Source: Pycnopodia helianthoides (lineage: Eukaryota > Echinodermata > Asteroidea > Forcipulatida > Asteriidae). From it: a DNA stretch of 64,000 bases. Below are positions 62,001 through 62,596 of the stretch, piece after piece; positions within the stretch are counted from its first letter, which is position 1; every line of letters starts with the position of its first letter. The stretch spans positions 3,678,001 to 3,742,000 of the forward strand of contig CM063258.1 in the NCBI GenBank assembly GCA_032158295.1. The letters are read 5' to 3'. Made by a program: the position numbers and the translations under genes. The notes under the pieces are model-generated. The model saw only the letters and a list, made by a program, of their open reading frames with translations, had not been told where the DNA came from and made no database searches.

Positions 62001-62596
62001 TGCCAGCGCTGGAGCTGTACATTTCTCATGCGATCCTGACCCAACACAATGAACTTGTTGAGTTTGAATCTATTTTATATTTTTGTCGACAGGGTCGTCC
62101 TGGAGAGAGAGGCCCTGAGGGATCCCGTGGAGTCAAGGGTGAAGGGGTAAGTTCAGAGAGCCTGTGTGCTCCCACAGAATTCTCCTGTTGTGCAGATTTG
62201 CATTTAAAGATCAACTTGAAAATATAAAGCTATTGTACTTTTGTTATAGAAAGGTAAACGGGTGTGTAATTATTACATAAATTTGAGTAAAACTCAATAA
62301 AAGTGATTTCAAAATGAAAAAAAAACACATTTTGATTTATTTTTTTCAAATTATTAGTATTATCTATTTTTTTCCTTCATAACACTGCCAACATCTCTGT
62401 CCAAGTTGTCTGTGCACACCGACTTTAAAAGGACCAAACTCTACTTCTGAGTCATTTTAACATCCTGACCGTCGAGATCGTCGCCCCATTTCTTGAACGT
62501 TAGTTGCTACTTATATAACAAGAGTGTCTTGATTTGTTTCAGGGAGACAGTGGACCCAATGGACCTGTTGGTCGAGACGGTATGCCAGGACCAAGG
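7961..62596 (+). CDS. COL5A1/COL11A1-like: Clade B (type V/XI-like) fibrillar procollagen alpha chain, 5' part of gene (36 exons, incomplete at 3' end)
   Basis: Secreted procollagen chain expected to form extracellular fibrils after propeptide trimming. Domain order seen: signal peptide, TSPN/laminin-G-like domain with four Cys, variable segment with five Tyr, short minor helix, non-helical linker, and 582 residues of major helix with Gly strictly every third residue. Exons join in phase with GT..AG junctions. Assignment to clade B rests on the TSPN ending ([13 protein letters not shown], like the type XI AAYDYCEHYSPDC) and on helix blocks such as [17 protein letters not shown] and [13 protein letters not shown] that align with COL5A1/COL11A1 from memory. 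Helical exon sizes in codons run 15(+4 non-helical),36,18,18,18,33,33,33,15,33,18x5,33,15,36,18,36,30,18x4, collinear with the human genes as recalled. The last ~430 helix residues and C-propeptide are outside the window. One short TSPN exon was not found; the coding total of the placed exons (3,047 nt) is one nt short of a whole codon number, consistent with a missing exon of length 3n+1. Confidence 0.95.
8612..10160. mobile_element. ~1.5-kb unit bounded by ~170-bp inverted repeats
   Basis: The left arm (8612-8790) contains AACAGTAATGAATGCT, GGAACCAGACTAT and CAGCCTCGGTTTGGTT in order; the right arm (about 9990-10160) is its reverse complement. Inside is a ~90-bp tandem duplication. No transposase-like reading frame is present; a non-autonomous long-TIR element is an inference. 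Confidence 0.55.
9261..9450. repeat. ~90-bp tandem duplication
   Basis: Two units starting ATCATTGTGCA (9261 and 9349) share CACATGAGCCTTGATAAT, CACTGCGAACCCA and GGTGCATTTTCA. A poly-C run follows at about 9459. Confidence 0.9.
10282..10434. mobile_element. MITE, GATTTCACAAAG family (copy 1)
   Basis: Left end GGGGCTGATTTCACAAAGCG and right end CTCTTTGTGAAATCGAGCCC are complementary. The interior TGTGACATCACA recurs in the 18091 copy. Longer open frames overlapping it are not coding. Confidence 0.75.
11306..11530 (+). mobile_element. tRNA-Leu-like SINE, 5'-truncated
   Basis: Starts inside the B-box/T-arm (GTGGGTTCGAGTCGCGGTCG), followed by the shared body TTGTGTCCTTGAGCAAGATA and TTGTCCTTCGGATGAGACAC seen in the 61192 copy. 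Confidence 0.7.
11943..12023. repeat. ~80-bp direct repeat, left copy
   Basis: Nearly identical to 12182-12266 (CTCTCACCCCATATTTGGTT, GGTGATTAGGCACCATACCA). The pair flanks a tRNA-like sequence. Confidence 0.9.
12112..12179 (+). pseudogene. tRNA pseudogene / tRNA-like sequence
   Basis: A canonical D-arm (TAGCTCAGTTGGTAGAGCA) and T-arm (TTGGGTTCGAATCCCAA) are correctly spaced within a ~73-nt body. The anticodon arm does not pair, position 33 is C rather than U, and the acceptor stem has a bulge, so a working tRNA is unlikely. Confidence 0.6.
12182..12266. repeat. ~80-bp direct repeat, right copy
   Basis: Partner of 11943-12023, with longer T-run at its left side (TTTGATTTTTTTTTCTCTC). Confidence 0.9.
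12306..12687. mobile_element. MITE, GGTAATT family (copy 3, GGCAGGGTATAC subtype)
   Basis: Left AAGGCAGGGTATACTTTTGG, right CCAAAGTACACCCTGCCTTT. Central hairpin CTGAGAAAGGCTTCA/TGAAGCCTTTCCCAG at 12485-12518. A second right-half copy lies at 12741-12841. Confidence 0.88.
13102..13500. mobile_element. MITE, GGTAATT family (copy 4, GGGAGGGTATACC subtype)
   Basis: Left AAAGGGAGGGTATACCTTTG, right AAGGTAAACGTTGCCTTTAA. Central palindrome at 13271-13302 (GAGAAACGTTTCATG / CATGAAACATTTCTC). It ends about 125 bp before exon 2. Confidence 0.8.
13625..13804 (+). CDS. COL5A1/COL11A1-like: Exon 2: start of TSPN domain
   Basis: 180 nt, phase 1 at both ends. It encodes [17 protein letters not shown] and [13 protein letters not shown], ending near DMFSG. 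This matches the opening of the type V/XI TSPN domain (DVLKAL..GFCTNR..AYRV..AQLS..LFPGG), including the first of its four cysteines. The acceptor CATTCCACAG is good; the donor GTTTGC is weak but is the one that joins in phase to the next exon. Confidence 0.93.
14455..14650 (-). mobile_element. tRNA-derived SINE, third family
   Basis: On the minus strand it carries GGTTCGAATTCCACA-like T-arm sequence and a TCAGTCCCCGCCTGA body matching the plus-strand copy at 60249-60460. It includes a poly-G run at about 14508. Confidence 0.65.
14693..15051. mobile_element. MITE, GGTAATT-related family (copy 5, GGCCCTGTACAC subtype)
   Basis: Left AAAGGCCCTGTACACTATTG, right CAAAAGTGCACAATACCTTT. A 26-nt perfect palindrome at 14848-14873 (AGTTTTTATCACG plus its complement). 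Confidence 0.85.
15115..15615. mobile_element. Nested foldback elements
   Basis: Inner element 15326-15500: ends TAAGCCCGGTTCATACTTCC and AATTATGAACCGGGCTTTA with GCGAATGCGAATGCGAA arms. Beside it is another stem, CGTACCACACTAGAG (15190) with CTCTAGTGTGGTACG (15268). The outer GACCC/GGGTC-rich arms (about 15118 and 15535) enclose both. Confidence 0.75.
15695..15910 (+). CDS. COL5A1/COL11A1-like: Exon 3: central TSPN beta-sandwich
   Basis: 216 nt, phase 1 at both ends, acceptor CTACAACAG, donor GTAAGA. It reads [18 protein letters not shown], then [19 protein letters not shown], matching the family's [25 protein letters not shown]. It stops at STLPMA, before the conserved stretch that should lead to WHR, so a short exon must follow (see the finding on the gap). 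Confidence 0.95.
16319..16404. mobile_element. MITE fragment, GATTTCACAAAG family
   Basis: Interior similarity (GCAAAGTGTGATGTCACGAT, TTGACAACTCATCTCC) to the element at 18091-18228; ends are lost. Confidence 0.5.
16405..16788. mobile_element. MITE, GGTAATT family (copy 6)
   Basis: Left TTAGAGGGAAGGTACACGAT, right CCAAAAGGTACACTTTGCCT. Central inverted pair GAGAAACGTTTCTG/CAGAAACGTTTCTC at 16578-16608. Confidence 0.8.
18091..18228. mobile_element. MITE, GATTTCACAAAG family (copy 2)
   Basis: Left CAAAGAGCCAAGATTGATCT, right TGAATCTTTGTG..GAAATCGAGCCC; shared interior GTGATGATGTCACAATACAA. Confidence 0.7.
21818..22149. mobile_element. MITE, GGTAATT family (copy 7)
   Basis: Left TTAAAGGGAGGGTATACCTT, right GAGGATACTTAGTCTTGCCT (degraded). 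Central hairpin GAGAAGGACTTCAGGCATGA..AGTCTTACTC at about 21971-22005. Confidence 0.75.
23621..23646. repeat. (A)26 run
   Basis: An uninterrupted run of A. On either side GTGTTGCAGTAACTCTGTAGAC and TCTACAGAGTG suggest a weak inverted pair. Confidence 0.95.
25279..25438. mobile_element. MITE with GACCTTATG..TGACGTCA ends (copy 1)
   Basis: Left AGACCTTATGATGCACACTG, right GGCGGCGTGATGACGTCAATGC..; internal TTGGCCGATTATGTGCACCG matches the 32881 copy. Confidence 0.7.
25772..25858. repeat. 21-bp tandem repeat of a hairpin, four units
   Basis: The unit GGAGGTAGTTCCTACCTCCGT has 8-bp complementary arms around TTC. Four units are perfect or nearly so. Confidence 0.95.
26083..26671. mobile_element. 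MITE, GGTAATT family (copy 8) plus adjacent right-half copy
   Basis: The full element is 26083-26488, with TTTTAAAGGCATGGTATACT left and AAAGTATACCCTGCCTTTAA right. The half copy 26541-26671 ends ATTACCAAAAGATATCCACT, only 22 bp before exon 5. Confidence 0.85.
26694..26865 (+). CDS. COL5A1/COL11A1-like: Exon 5: [12 protein letters not shown] strand to second Cys
   Basis: 172 nt; the first base completes a codon begun in the unseen preceding exon (phase 2), and the exon ends at phase 0. It encodes [20 protein letters not shown], then [14 protein letters not shown], matching family WHRVAISV..VTMIVDC..TNGITVFGTR. Acceptor TTCCCTCTATCAG, donor GTGAGT. The phase does not fit the 15910 donor directly: that join gives an immediate TAG. 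Confidence 0.94.
27611..27838. mobile_element. 228-bp foldback (ACTGCAAAAACTG ends)
   Basis: Almost self-complementary along its whole length: AGGGTGTTAAAATAACACC pairs with GTGTTATTTTAACACCCT, and ATATAGATACC with GGTATCTATAT. Confidence 0.9.
28279..28612 (-). mobile_element. MITE, ACAGGATTGG family (reverse copy)
   Basis: TATACAGGATTGGTAGAGCT left and CTTAGCAATCCTGTATAATG right. The interior is the reverse complement of the 44002 copy (CAGTCTGCAGACAGTG region). Confidence 0.75.
28930..29170. repeat. Dispersed repeat with GACACCCTG motif (copy 1)
   Basis: ATAGTGTTAGCCAGAGG, GTTTTAAATTTGGACACCCT, CATTTACATGTAAATGTAT and TTTTACCAAATCCTG are shared with 54945-55112. Inside this copy the TGTCATTTACATG unit is itself doubled. 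Confidence 0.8.
29341..29677 (-). mobile_element. tRNA-Leu-like SINE (reverse copy)
   Basis: On the minus strand: GGGTGTCATGGCCGAGTGGT head, GAATCCCGGTCATGACACTT, then the body ending in a poly-AT tail near 29341; same family as 63649. Confidence 0.85.
29723..29839 (+). CDS. COL5A1/COL11A1-like: Exon 6: end of TSPN with last two Cys
   Basis: 117 nt, phase 0. It encodes [19 protein letters not shown] and then NYMPNCDE, equivalent to type XI GDIQQFLITGDPKAAYDYC..SPDCD. It supplies cysteines three and four of the domain, then a Met/Lys-containing tail FKKALEP. Acceptor CCCCTCTAG, donor GTGAGT. This is the most diagnostic exon for clade B. Confidence 0.97.
29958..30353. mobile_element. MITE, GGAACATTACAG family (copy 1)
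   Basis: Left TTTTAAAGGAACATTACAGA, right CCAATTCTGTAATGTTCCTT. Central GCTCACTGAGC palindrome. Confidence 0.9.
30398..30770. mobile_element. MITE, GGTAATT family (copy 9)
   Basis: Left TTAAAGGCAGGGTATACTTT, right AAAGGTATACCCTGCCTTAA. It abuts the next element directly. Confidence 0.88.
30764..31108. mobile_element. MITE, GGTAATT-related family (copy 10, GGCCCTGTACAC subtype)
   Basis: Left CCTTAAAGGCCCTGTACACT, right AAGTGTACAATACCTTTAAA. About 90% alike by eye to 14693-15051. It shares its TTAAAG boundary with copy 9. Confidence 0.88.
31963..32073. repeat. (CAA)n microsatellite just upstream of exon 7
   Basis: About 27 perfect CAA units to 32045, then degenerate units to 32073, ending 38 bp before the 32111 acceptor. 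The long open frames over it (poly-Q, poly-N, poly-V) are repeat artefacts. Confidence 0.97.
32111..32296 (+). CDS. COL5A1/COL11A1-like: Exon 7: variable region of N-propeptide
   Basis: 186 nt, phase 0. 62 residues of low complexity rich in Gly, Ser, Asn and Pro with five Tyr ([13 protein letters not shown]), and a seven-Gly run encoded by a GGT/GGA repeat near 32261-32281. It sits where vertebrate V/XI chains have their alternatively spliced variable region, often Tyr-rich and sulfated; here there are few acids beside the Tyr, so sulfation is doubtful. The acceptor follows a (CAA)n tract; the donor GTATTG is weak, so the 3' boundary is less certain than for other exons. Confidence 0.8.
32433..32778 (-). 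mobile_element. tRNA-Leu-like SINE (reverse copy)
   Basis: Minus-strand head GGCGTGTCGTGGCCGAGCGG at the right end and GGTTCAAATCCTGGTCATGA; body with CCTTGAGCAAGGCAC. Confidence 0.8.
32881..33051. mobile_element. MITE with GACCTTATG ends (copy 2)
   Basis: AGACCTTATGCGCATGACAT left and its partner CGTCAGTGCATAAGGCCT right; interior matches 25279-25438. Confidence 0.8.
33283..33327 (+). CDS. COL5A1/COL11A1-like: Exon 8: minor helix, first four triplets
   Basis: 45 nt, phase 0, acceptor CTCTCCCACAG, donor GTAAGT. It reads [15 protein letters not shown]. The Gly-X-Y run is broken by RI, joining to EYFP in the next exon, so the minor helix has one interruption here. Confidence 0.9.
33773..33811 (+). 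CDS. COL5A1/COL11A1-like: Exon 9: minor helix resumes
   Basis: 39 nt, phase 0, strong polypyrimidine acceptor, donor GTGTGT. It reads [13 protein letters not shown]; from its first Gly the triplets run unbroken into the 35089 exon. Confidence 0.88.
34228..35010. repeat. Minisatellite, ~80-bp unit, about 10 copies
   Basis: Each unit carries CCTATAGGATTCTACAGGAA, TCTTACAGGAATCGAGGAAG, GTGCCG and AAGAATCCTATAGGAAACCT. The array ends about 80 bp before exon 10. Confidence 0.95.
35089..35151 (+). CDS. COL5A1/COL11A1-like: Exon 10: minor helix with an RGD
   Basis: 63 nt, phase 0, acceptor TTGTTTTCAG, donor GTAAAG. Seven perfect triplets, [19 protein letters not shown] plus PK. The GERGDPG places an RGD at 35122-35130 inside helix, where its integrin accessibility is unknown. 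Confidence 0.93.
35214..35270. repeat. Poly-G tracts
   Basis: Three G runs of 10-16 bases separated by short spacers, starting about 60 bp after exon 10; possible G-quadruplex. Confidence 0.85.
35615..35984. mobile_element. Truncated GGTAATT-family MITE behind G/C-rich repeat
   Basis: 35615-35715 is a G-run/C-run block (GGGGGGGCATTTGCCCCCCC). 35725-35984 is the right two-thirds of the MITE, with CTGAGAAAGGCTTCATCCCT hairpin and right end CAAAAGTACACCTTGCCTA. Confidence 0.75.
36043..36117 (+). CDS. COL5A1/COL11A1-like: Exon 11: end of minor helix
   Basis: 75 nt, phase 0, acceptor TTCTTCCAAAG, donor GTAAGT. Six triplets ([18 protein letters not shown]) and a final Gly lead into VSALIP, the start of the non-helical linker where an N-propeptide protease site would be expected. 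Confidence 0.92.
36321..36677. mobile_element. Two tandem MITEs, CAATTTCATAGAGCTGC family
   Basis: Units 36321-36500 and 36501-36677 share CAATTTCATAGAGCTGC, AGGATACCAGTCACA and GGTAACCTTATTCTGGTAAG. The second ends CATGAAATTGGGCC, complementary to its start. Confidence 0.85.
36950..37054 (+). CDS. COL5A1/COL11A1-like: Exon 12: non-helical linker / N-telopeptide
   Basis: 105 nt, phase 0, acceptor TTGGTTTACAG, donor GTGTGT. It reads [20 protein letters not shown], then [16 protein letters not shown]. Ala/Met-rich and predicted helical rather than collagenous; its end corresponds to AQAILQQARIALRG before the main helix in vertebrate V/XI chains. It is longer than the vertebrate counterpart as I recall it, and its single Lys (MKG) is a candidate telopeptide cross-link residue. 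Confidence 0.9.
38440..39029. repeat. Two direct copies (~170 bp) about 420 bp apart
   Basis: 38440-38608 and 38857-39029 share GGGGGCACATCTC, ATGACCAGTGT/GTGACCAGTGT, CTTGCCTGCCAG and TGTACAAGGTCACT in order. Confidence 0.8.
39171..39227 (+). CDS. COL5A1/COL11A1-like: Exon 13: start of major triple helix
   Basis: 57 nt, phase 0. FAMR, then [15 protein letters not shown]. The preceding EEQR-FAMRG equals QQARIALRG in type XI, so the helix is counted from the Gly at 39183. From here to 62596 Gly never fails in the joined exons. Confidence 0.94.
39242..39615 (-). mobile_element. tRNA-Leu-like SINE (reverse copy)
   Basis: Minus strand: GTGTGGGTTCGAGTCCCGGT T-arm, CTTAAGCAAGACACTTAACC, CCTTCGGCTGGGACGG; tail side CTTCTTATATAGCGC at 39242. 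Confidence 0.8.
40625..40732 (+). CDS. COL5A1/COL11A1-like: Exon 14: major helix, 12 triplets
   Basis: 108 nt, phase 0, donor GTATGG. From [13 protein letters not shown] to GERGRDGKR. Helix residues 16-51, giving the same 51-residue spacing to the next block ([10 protein letters not shown]) as GRAGSDGARG in human COL5A1, as recalled. Confidence 0.95.
40929..41322. mobile_element. MITE, GGTAATT family (copy 12)
   Basis: Left AAAGGCAGGGTATACTTTTG, right CAAAAGTACACTCTACCTTT. Central hairpin CTGAGAAGGCTTCA/TGAAGCCTTCCTCAG at 41111-41146. Confidence 0.88.
41465..41518 (+). CDS. COL5A1/COL11A1-like: Exon 15: major helix
   Basis: 54 nt, phase 0, acceptor TTTGGACAG, donor [24 protein letters not shown], aligning with the vertebrate GRAGSDGARG block. 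Confidence 0.95.
41668..41929. mobile_element. 262-bp foldback element
   Basis: The left arm (AGGAAGGAACTGTAAATAAA, TGTGAGAGTGTTGGCTCTGA, AGAGCCGGTGTGGTCTCGAC) pairs with the right arm (GTTGAGACCACACTGGCTCT, TTTATAGTTCCTTCCT). Half a copy lies at 43650-43790. Confidence 0.93.
42010..42205 (-). mobile_element. tRNA-derived SINE, third family (reverse copy)
   Basis: Minus-strand counterpart of 60249-60460: GGTGGTATCTTGCTTTGCC-like head near 42165-42200, then GGGGGGCCCCAGTTCAATTT, TTTCAGTCCCTGCCTGATTG and CTGGGGTTTTCCTCCCA. Confidence 0.75.
42345..43120 (-). mobile_element. tRNA-Leu-like SINE interrupted by another repeat
   Basis: SINE body at 42345-42540 and its head side at 43018-43120 (AAGCGTCTTGCTTAAGGACA) are separated by ~450 bp. 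Part of the insert (42820-42990) matches 46670-46815 (AACTGAGAAGTCTC, CCGCGGTAGTAGAA, ATGGTGTTACCGCAAACCGA). Confidence 0.65.
43186..43239 (+). CDS. COL5A1/COL11A1-like: Exon 16: major helix with probable K84 cross-link lysine
   Basis: 54 nt, phase 0. [18 protein letters not shown] aligns with GDRGFDGLAGLPGEKGHR. The Lys at 43228-43230 is helix residue 84, the position I recall as the N-terminal helical cross-linking lysine in V/XI chains; the HR that follows in vertebrates is SL here. Confidence 0.95.
43325..43640 (-). mobile_element. tRNA-derived SINE, GAGCTATCTAGCCC family (reverse copy)
   Basis: GGATTTGAACCAACGACCTC, CCAGTCAGAAGCCATACA and CTTAAGGGGATGCAAC are shared with 5001-5275. Confidence 0.8.
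43650..43790. mobile_element. Half copy of the 41668 foldback
   Basis: One arm only: GGAACTATAAATAAA, GTACAACCATGTGTAAATCG, AAAAGAGCCGGTGTGGTCTA, then TCGTCTTCAGGAG. Confidence 0.8.
44002..44368. mobile_element. MITE, ACAGGATTGG family (copy)
   Basis: Left TTACAGGATTGGTAAGGATT, right ATATCAATCCTGTATAGT. Confidence 0.8.
44538..44934. mobile_element. MITE, GGAACATTACAG family (copy 2)
   Basis: Left TTTAAAGGAACATTACAGAA, right ACCAATTCTGTAATGTTCCT; nearly identical inside to 29958-30353. It ends about 100 bp before exon 17. Confidence 0.92.
45041..45094 (+). CDS. COL5A1/COL11A1-like: Exon 17: major helix
   Basis: 54 nt, phase 0, acceptor CATTCTCCAG, donor [24 protein letters not shown], a highly charged block with K/E/R-rich X and Y positions. 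Confidence 0.95.
45126..45298. mobile_element. MITE, GGGCCC..CACTGAAGCTGC variant
   Basis: GGGGCCCCATTTCACTGAAG left, TTATGAAAGTGGGCCCAGCT right. Starts about 30 bp after exon 17. Confidence 0.75.
45578..45676 (+). CDS. COL5A1/COL11A1-like: Exon 18: major helix
   Basis: 99 nt, phase 0, acceptor TTATTTATAG, donor GTAAGT. 11 triplets from [13 protein letters not shown] to GMPGPMGMP; the first of three consecutive 99-nt exons, a run also present in vertebrate V/XI genes as recalled. Confidence 0.95.
46060..46440. repeat. Dispersed palindromic repeat (copy 1)
   Basis: Shares CGCGCGAGTTTGAAATT, TGGCCCGGATGT and ACAAAACAAGTA with 51140-51450; both alternate ATCTCG and CGAGAT-type motifs. Confidence 0.65.
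46560..46815. repeat. Dispersed repeat shared with 42820-42990
   Basis: AACTGAGAAGTCTC, CTCCGCGGTAGTAGAATAAA, AACAAAATCTACACAGCAAA and ATGGTGTTACCGCAAACCGA in order. It ends about 85 bp before exon 19. Confidence 0.75.
46900..46998 (+). CDS. COL5A1/COL11A1-like: Exon 19: major helix
   Basis: 99 nt, phase 0, acceptor TTGATTACAG, donor GTAAGT. 11 triplets from [13 protein letters not shown] to GKAGPP, Met- and Ala-rich ([10 protein letters not shown]). Confidence 0.95.
47099..47482. mobile_element. MITE, GGAACATTACAG family (copy 3)
   Basis: Left TTTAAAGGAACATTACAGAA, right CCAATTCTGTAATGTTCCTT. The centre reads GCTCACTGAGCG as in the other two copies. Confidence 0.92.
47664..47781 (-). mobile_element. 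tRNA-derived SINE head, GAGCTATCTAGCCC family
   Basis: Only the tRNA-like region is kept: ACCAACTGAGCTATCTAGCC with GGATTTGAACCAACGACCTC. Confidence 0.7.
47981..48079 (+). CDS. COL5A1/COL11A1-like: Exon 20: major helix
   Basis: 99 nt, phase 0, acceptor TCCTATAG, donor GTGAGT. 11 triplets from [13 protein letters not shown] to GTDGPP; it contains [10 protein letters not shown], like vertebrate GKPGLPGMPG at the same place. Confidence 0.95.
48583..48823 (-). mobile_element. tRNA-Leu-like SINE (reverse copy)
   Basis: Minus-strand GGCGTGTCGTGGCCGAGCGG head, GGGTTCGAATCCCGGTCATG, CTTGTGTCCTTGAGCAAGAC; tail side CAGCTCCCTGGGGAGTATAC. It lies about 60 bp before exon 21. Confidence 0.85.
48886..48930 (+). 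CDS. COL5A1/COL11A1-like: Exon 21: major helix, 45-nt exon
   Basis: 45 nt, phase 0, acceptor TTCTTTGTAG, donor [21 protein letters not shown], the equivalent of vertebrate GHPGKEGPPGEKGGQ. It is the exon joined to the duplicated-acceptor region that follows. Confidence 0.95.
49655..50240. repeat. Tandem array copying the exon 22 acceptor (four units incl. true one)
   Basis: Each unit runs TGAAACACTTRTTT..AATCT, ATTGAAACTG, (GT)n, GGAATGCTTTGTTTGTAG, then GGACC. Acceptor AGs fall at 49794, 49968, 50102 and 50240 (last base). The copies at 49795 and 50103 keep 18 nt identical to the true exon start (GGACCTCCTGGACCACAA); the one at 49969 keeps only GGACC. Confidence 0.93.
49814..49858. repeat. 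Interstitial telomere-like (TTAGGG)n tract
   Basis: Four perfect GGTTAG units followed by TTAGAG, TTAAGG and TTAGGG variants, starting two bases after the 18-nt pseudo-exon of the first array unit. Confidence 0.95.
50241..50339 (+). CDS. COL5A1/COL11A1-like: Exon 22: major helix, exon whose acceptor is duplicated upstream
   Basis: 99 nt, phase 0. [19 protein letters not shown], then [14 protein letters not shown]; aligns with GPPGPQGPIGYPGPRGVKG of type V/XI. Acceptor TTTGTTTGTAG, donor GTGAGC. Its intron end and first 18 nt occur as three further copies between 49655 and 50120; only this copy continues into a full exon. Confidence 0.95.
51056..51109 (+). CDS. COL5A1/COL11A1-like: Exon 23: major helix, RGD-containing
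   Basis: 54 nt, phase 0, acceptor TTTTAAATCAG, donor [24 protein letters not shown], almost identical to vertebrate GEDGFPGFKGDMGIKGDR. RGD at 51098-51106. Confidence 0.97.
51140..51450. repeat. Dispersed palindromic repeat (copy 2)
   Basis: Partner of 46060-46440: TATCTCCTAAAATAGCACTT, GCACGAGTTTGAAATTACC, TAGCCCGGATGTGCACAAAA. Confidence 0.65.
51495..51740. repeat. SINE-related inverted fragments
   Basis: GGCAGTCTCCTTATTTTGTC and GACAAAACAGGGAGACCGCC, parts of the GAGCTATCTAGCCC SINE body, are in opposite orientation around a poly-G run; later CTTGTGGTTTATTACTTG as in 5250-5275. Confidence 0.6.
51867..51920 (+). CDS. COL5A1/COL11A1-like: Exon 24: major helix
   Basis: 54 nt, phase 0, acceptor TTATTTTCAG, donor [24 protein letters not shown], aligned with vertebrate GEIGPPGPRGEDGPEGPK. 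Confidence 0.95.
52083..52255. repeat. Minisatellite, ~22-bp unit, about eight copies
   Basis: Units of the type AAGTGCACTTTTCCTCCAAA and AAGTGCACGATTCCTCCAAA. Confidence 0.95.
52440..52493 (+). CDS. COL5A1/COL11A1-like: Exon 25: major helix
   Basis: 54 nt, phase 0, acceptor TCTTCACAG, donor [24 protein letters not shown], aligned with GRGGPNGDPGPLGPPGEK. Confidence 0.95.
53305..53358 (+). CDS. COL5A1/COL11A1-like: Exon 26: major helix
   Basis: 54 nt, phase 0, acceptor TCTGTCCAG, donor [24 protein letters not shown], close to GKLGVPGLPGYPGRQGPK. A minisatellite starts within about 30 bp of its donor. Confidence 0.96.
53380..54200. repeat. Minisatellite, ~48-60-bp unit, about 15 copies
   Basis: Unit parts CCCCTAATGTGAACTCTTAA, AAGAGAACCTTCCGTGAACC and, in later units, CTACTTAGTTGCACC. 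It begins about 20 bp after the exon 26 donor. Confidence 0.95.
54525..54578 (+). CDS. COL5A1/COL11A1-like: Exon 27: major helix
   Basis: 54 nt, phase 0, acceptor TTTTATTTAG, donor [24 protein letters not shown], Lys/Asp-rich and without any Pro, which predicts a locally less stable helix. Confidence 0.94.
54945..55112. repeat. Dispersed repeat with GACACCCTG motif (copy 2)
   Basis: CATAGTGTTAGCCAGAGG, TTTTAAATTTGGACACCCTG, ATTTACATGTAAATGTAT; partner of 28930-29170. Confidence 0.8.
55238..55472. repeat. Minisatellite, 27-bp unit, about nine copies
   Basis: Unit GAAGAAGGGCGTAAGGCTCT plus ACGCAGG. As 27 is divisible by three, several frames stay open on both strands, giving artefactual repeats such as EEGRKALRR. 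Confidence 0.95.
55806..55904 (+). CDS. COL5A1/COL11A1-like: Exon 28: major helix
   Basis: 99 nt, phase 0, acceptor TTAAATGTAG, donor GTAATA. From [19 protein letters not shown] to GSEGPLGQK; includes the GPRGQRG motif shared with the vertebrate exon GTPGKPGPRGQRG. Confidence 0.95.
56484..56528 (+). CDS. COL5A1/COL11A1-like: Exon 29: major helix, 45-nt exon with repeated donor
   Basis: 45 nt, phase 0, acceptor TTTTGAACAG, donor [26 protein letters not shown], the counterpart of GNSGGDGPAGPPGER. Sequence like its donor (AAAGGGTGAGTGAA) recurs about every 95 bp through the next 0.9 kb. Confidence 0.94.
56520..57420. repeat. Tandem array carrying donor-like GGGTGAGTGAA, about eight units of ~95 bp
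   Basis: Units share AGTGAAAGGGTGAGTGAA, AAACTGTGTACTTCT, CCTGTGTTGAATTA and AGATCAGATAATTACTG. The first donor-like copy is the real exon 29 donor. Another repeat (GACGTTTCGACCCAAGCAGA) interrupts at about 56800-56930. Confidence 0.93.
57565..57672 (+). CDS. COL5A1/COL11A1-like: Exon 30: major helix, 108-nt exon
   Basis: 108 nt, phase 0, acceptor TTTTCCTTCAG, donor GTAAGT. From [19 protein letters not shown] to GFPGPRGEA; matches GFPGPKGPPGPPGKDGLPG of vertebrates. Confidence 0.96.
58351..58500 (-). mobile_element. tRNA-derived SINE fragment, GAGCTATCTAGCCC family
   Basis: ACCAACTGAGCTATCTGGCC and GGCGGTCTCCCTACTTGTCA; diverged at the T-arm region. Confidence 0.65.
58790..58843 (+). CDS. 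COL5A1/COL11A1-like: Exon 31: major helix
   Basis: 54 nt, phase 0, acceptor GACAACCAG, donor [24 protein letters not shown], aligning with GFQGKTGPPGPPGVVGPQ. Confidence 0.97.
59482..59589 (+). CDS. COL5A1/COL11A1-like: Exon 32: major helix with GLPGEN motif
   Basis: 108 nt, phase 0, acceptor CAATGAACTAG, donor GTAAGC. It contains [13 protein letters not shown] at 59536-59574. GLOGEN-type sextets bind alpha-I-domain integrins in vertebrate collagens; see the finding. Confidence 0.96.
59831..59920 (+). CDS. COL5A1/COL11A1-like: Exon 33: major helix, 90-nt exon
   Basis: 90 nt, phase 0, acceptor TTTTTCTCACAG, donor GTAATA. Ten triplets from [16 protein letters not shown] to GERGLPGVQ, the same 30-residue block as GDPGPAGLPGKDGPPG..GLPGPV in type V. 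90 nt is an uncommon exon size in fibrillar collagens. Confidence 0.95.
60249..60460 (+). mobile_element. tRNA-derived SINE, third family (plus copy)
   Basis: Head GCGGTCTGGTTGGCGTAGTG and T-arm-like AGTTCGAATCCTGCTGG, then a body GGGTTTTCAGTCCCTACCTG and TTGGGTTTTCCTCCACATCT. Confidence 0.8.
61094..61147 (+). CDS. COL5A1/COL11A1-like: Exon 34: major helix
   Basis: 54 nt, phase 0, acceptor ATTTCTGCAG, donor [24 protein letters not shown]. Confidence 0.95.
61192..61345 (+). mobile_element. tRNA-Leu-like SINE (plus copy, best head)
   Basis: TGTCGTGGCTGAGCGGTTAA, then GACTCAAG (CAA-type anticodon region), a long variable arm and GGTTCGATTCCCGGTCTTGA. It looks derived from a class II Leu tRNA. 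Body CAAGACACTTAAACCATTAT. The insert in the variable arm argues against a working tRNA gene. Confidence 0.8.
61568..61621 (+). CDS. COL5A1/COL11A1-like: Exon 35: major helix
   Basis: 54 nt, phase 0, acceptor TGTTTTTCAG, donor [24 protein letters not shown]. Confidence 0.95.
61738..62030. other. GC-rich block of unknown origin
   Basis: About 290 bp, visibly richer in GC than the AT-rich introns, ending only 63 bp before exon 36. The minus strand is open for 96 codons, and another minus frame reads [19 protein letters not shown] without a start. No domain is recognised; a decayed transposon ORF fragment is possible. Confidence 0.4.
62093..62146 (+). CDS. COL5A1/COL11A1-like: Exon 36: major helix
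   Basis: 54 nt, phase 0, acceptor TTTGTCGACAG, donor [24 protein letters not shown], aligned with GRPGPQGPPGPAGEKGAP. Confidence 0.95.
62543..62596 (+). CDS. COL5A1/COL11A1-like: Exon 37: last helix exon in the window
   Basis: 54 nt, phase 0, acceptor TTTGTTTCAG, donor [24 protein letters not shown], aligned with GEKGPQGPAGRDGLQGPV. This is helix residue 582 of an expected ~1,014. No further exon is visible to 64000. Confidence 0.95.
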
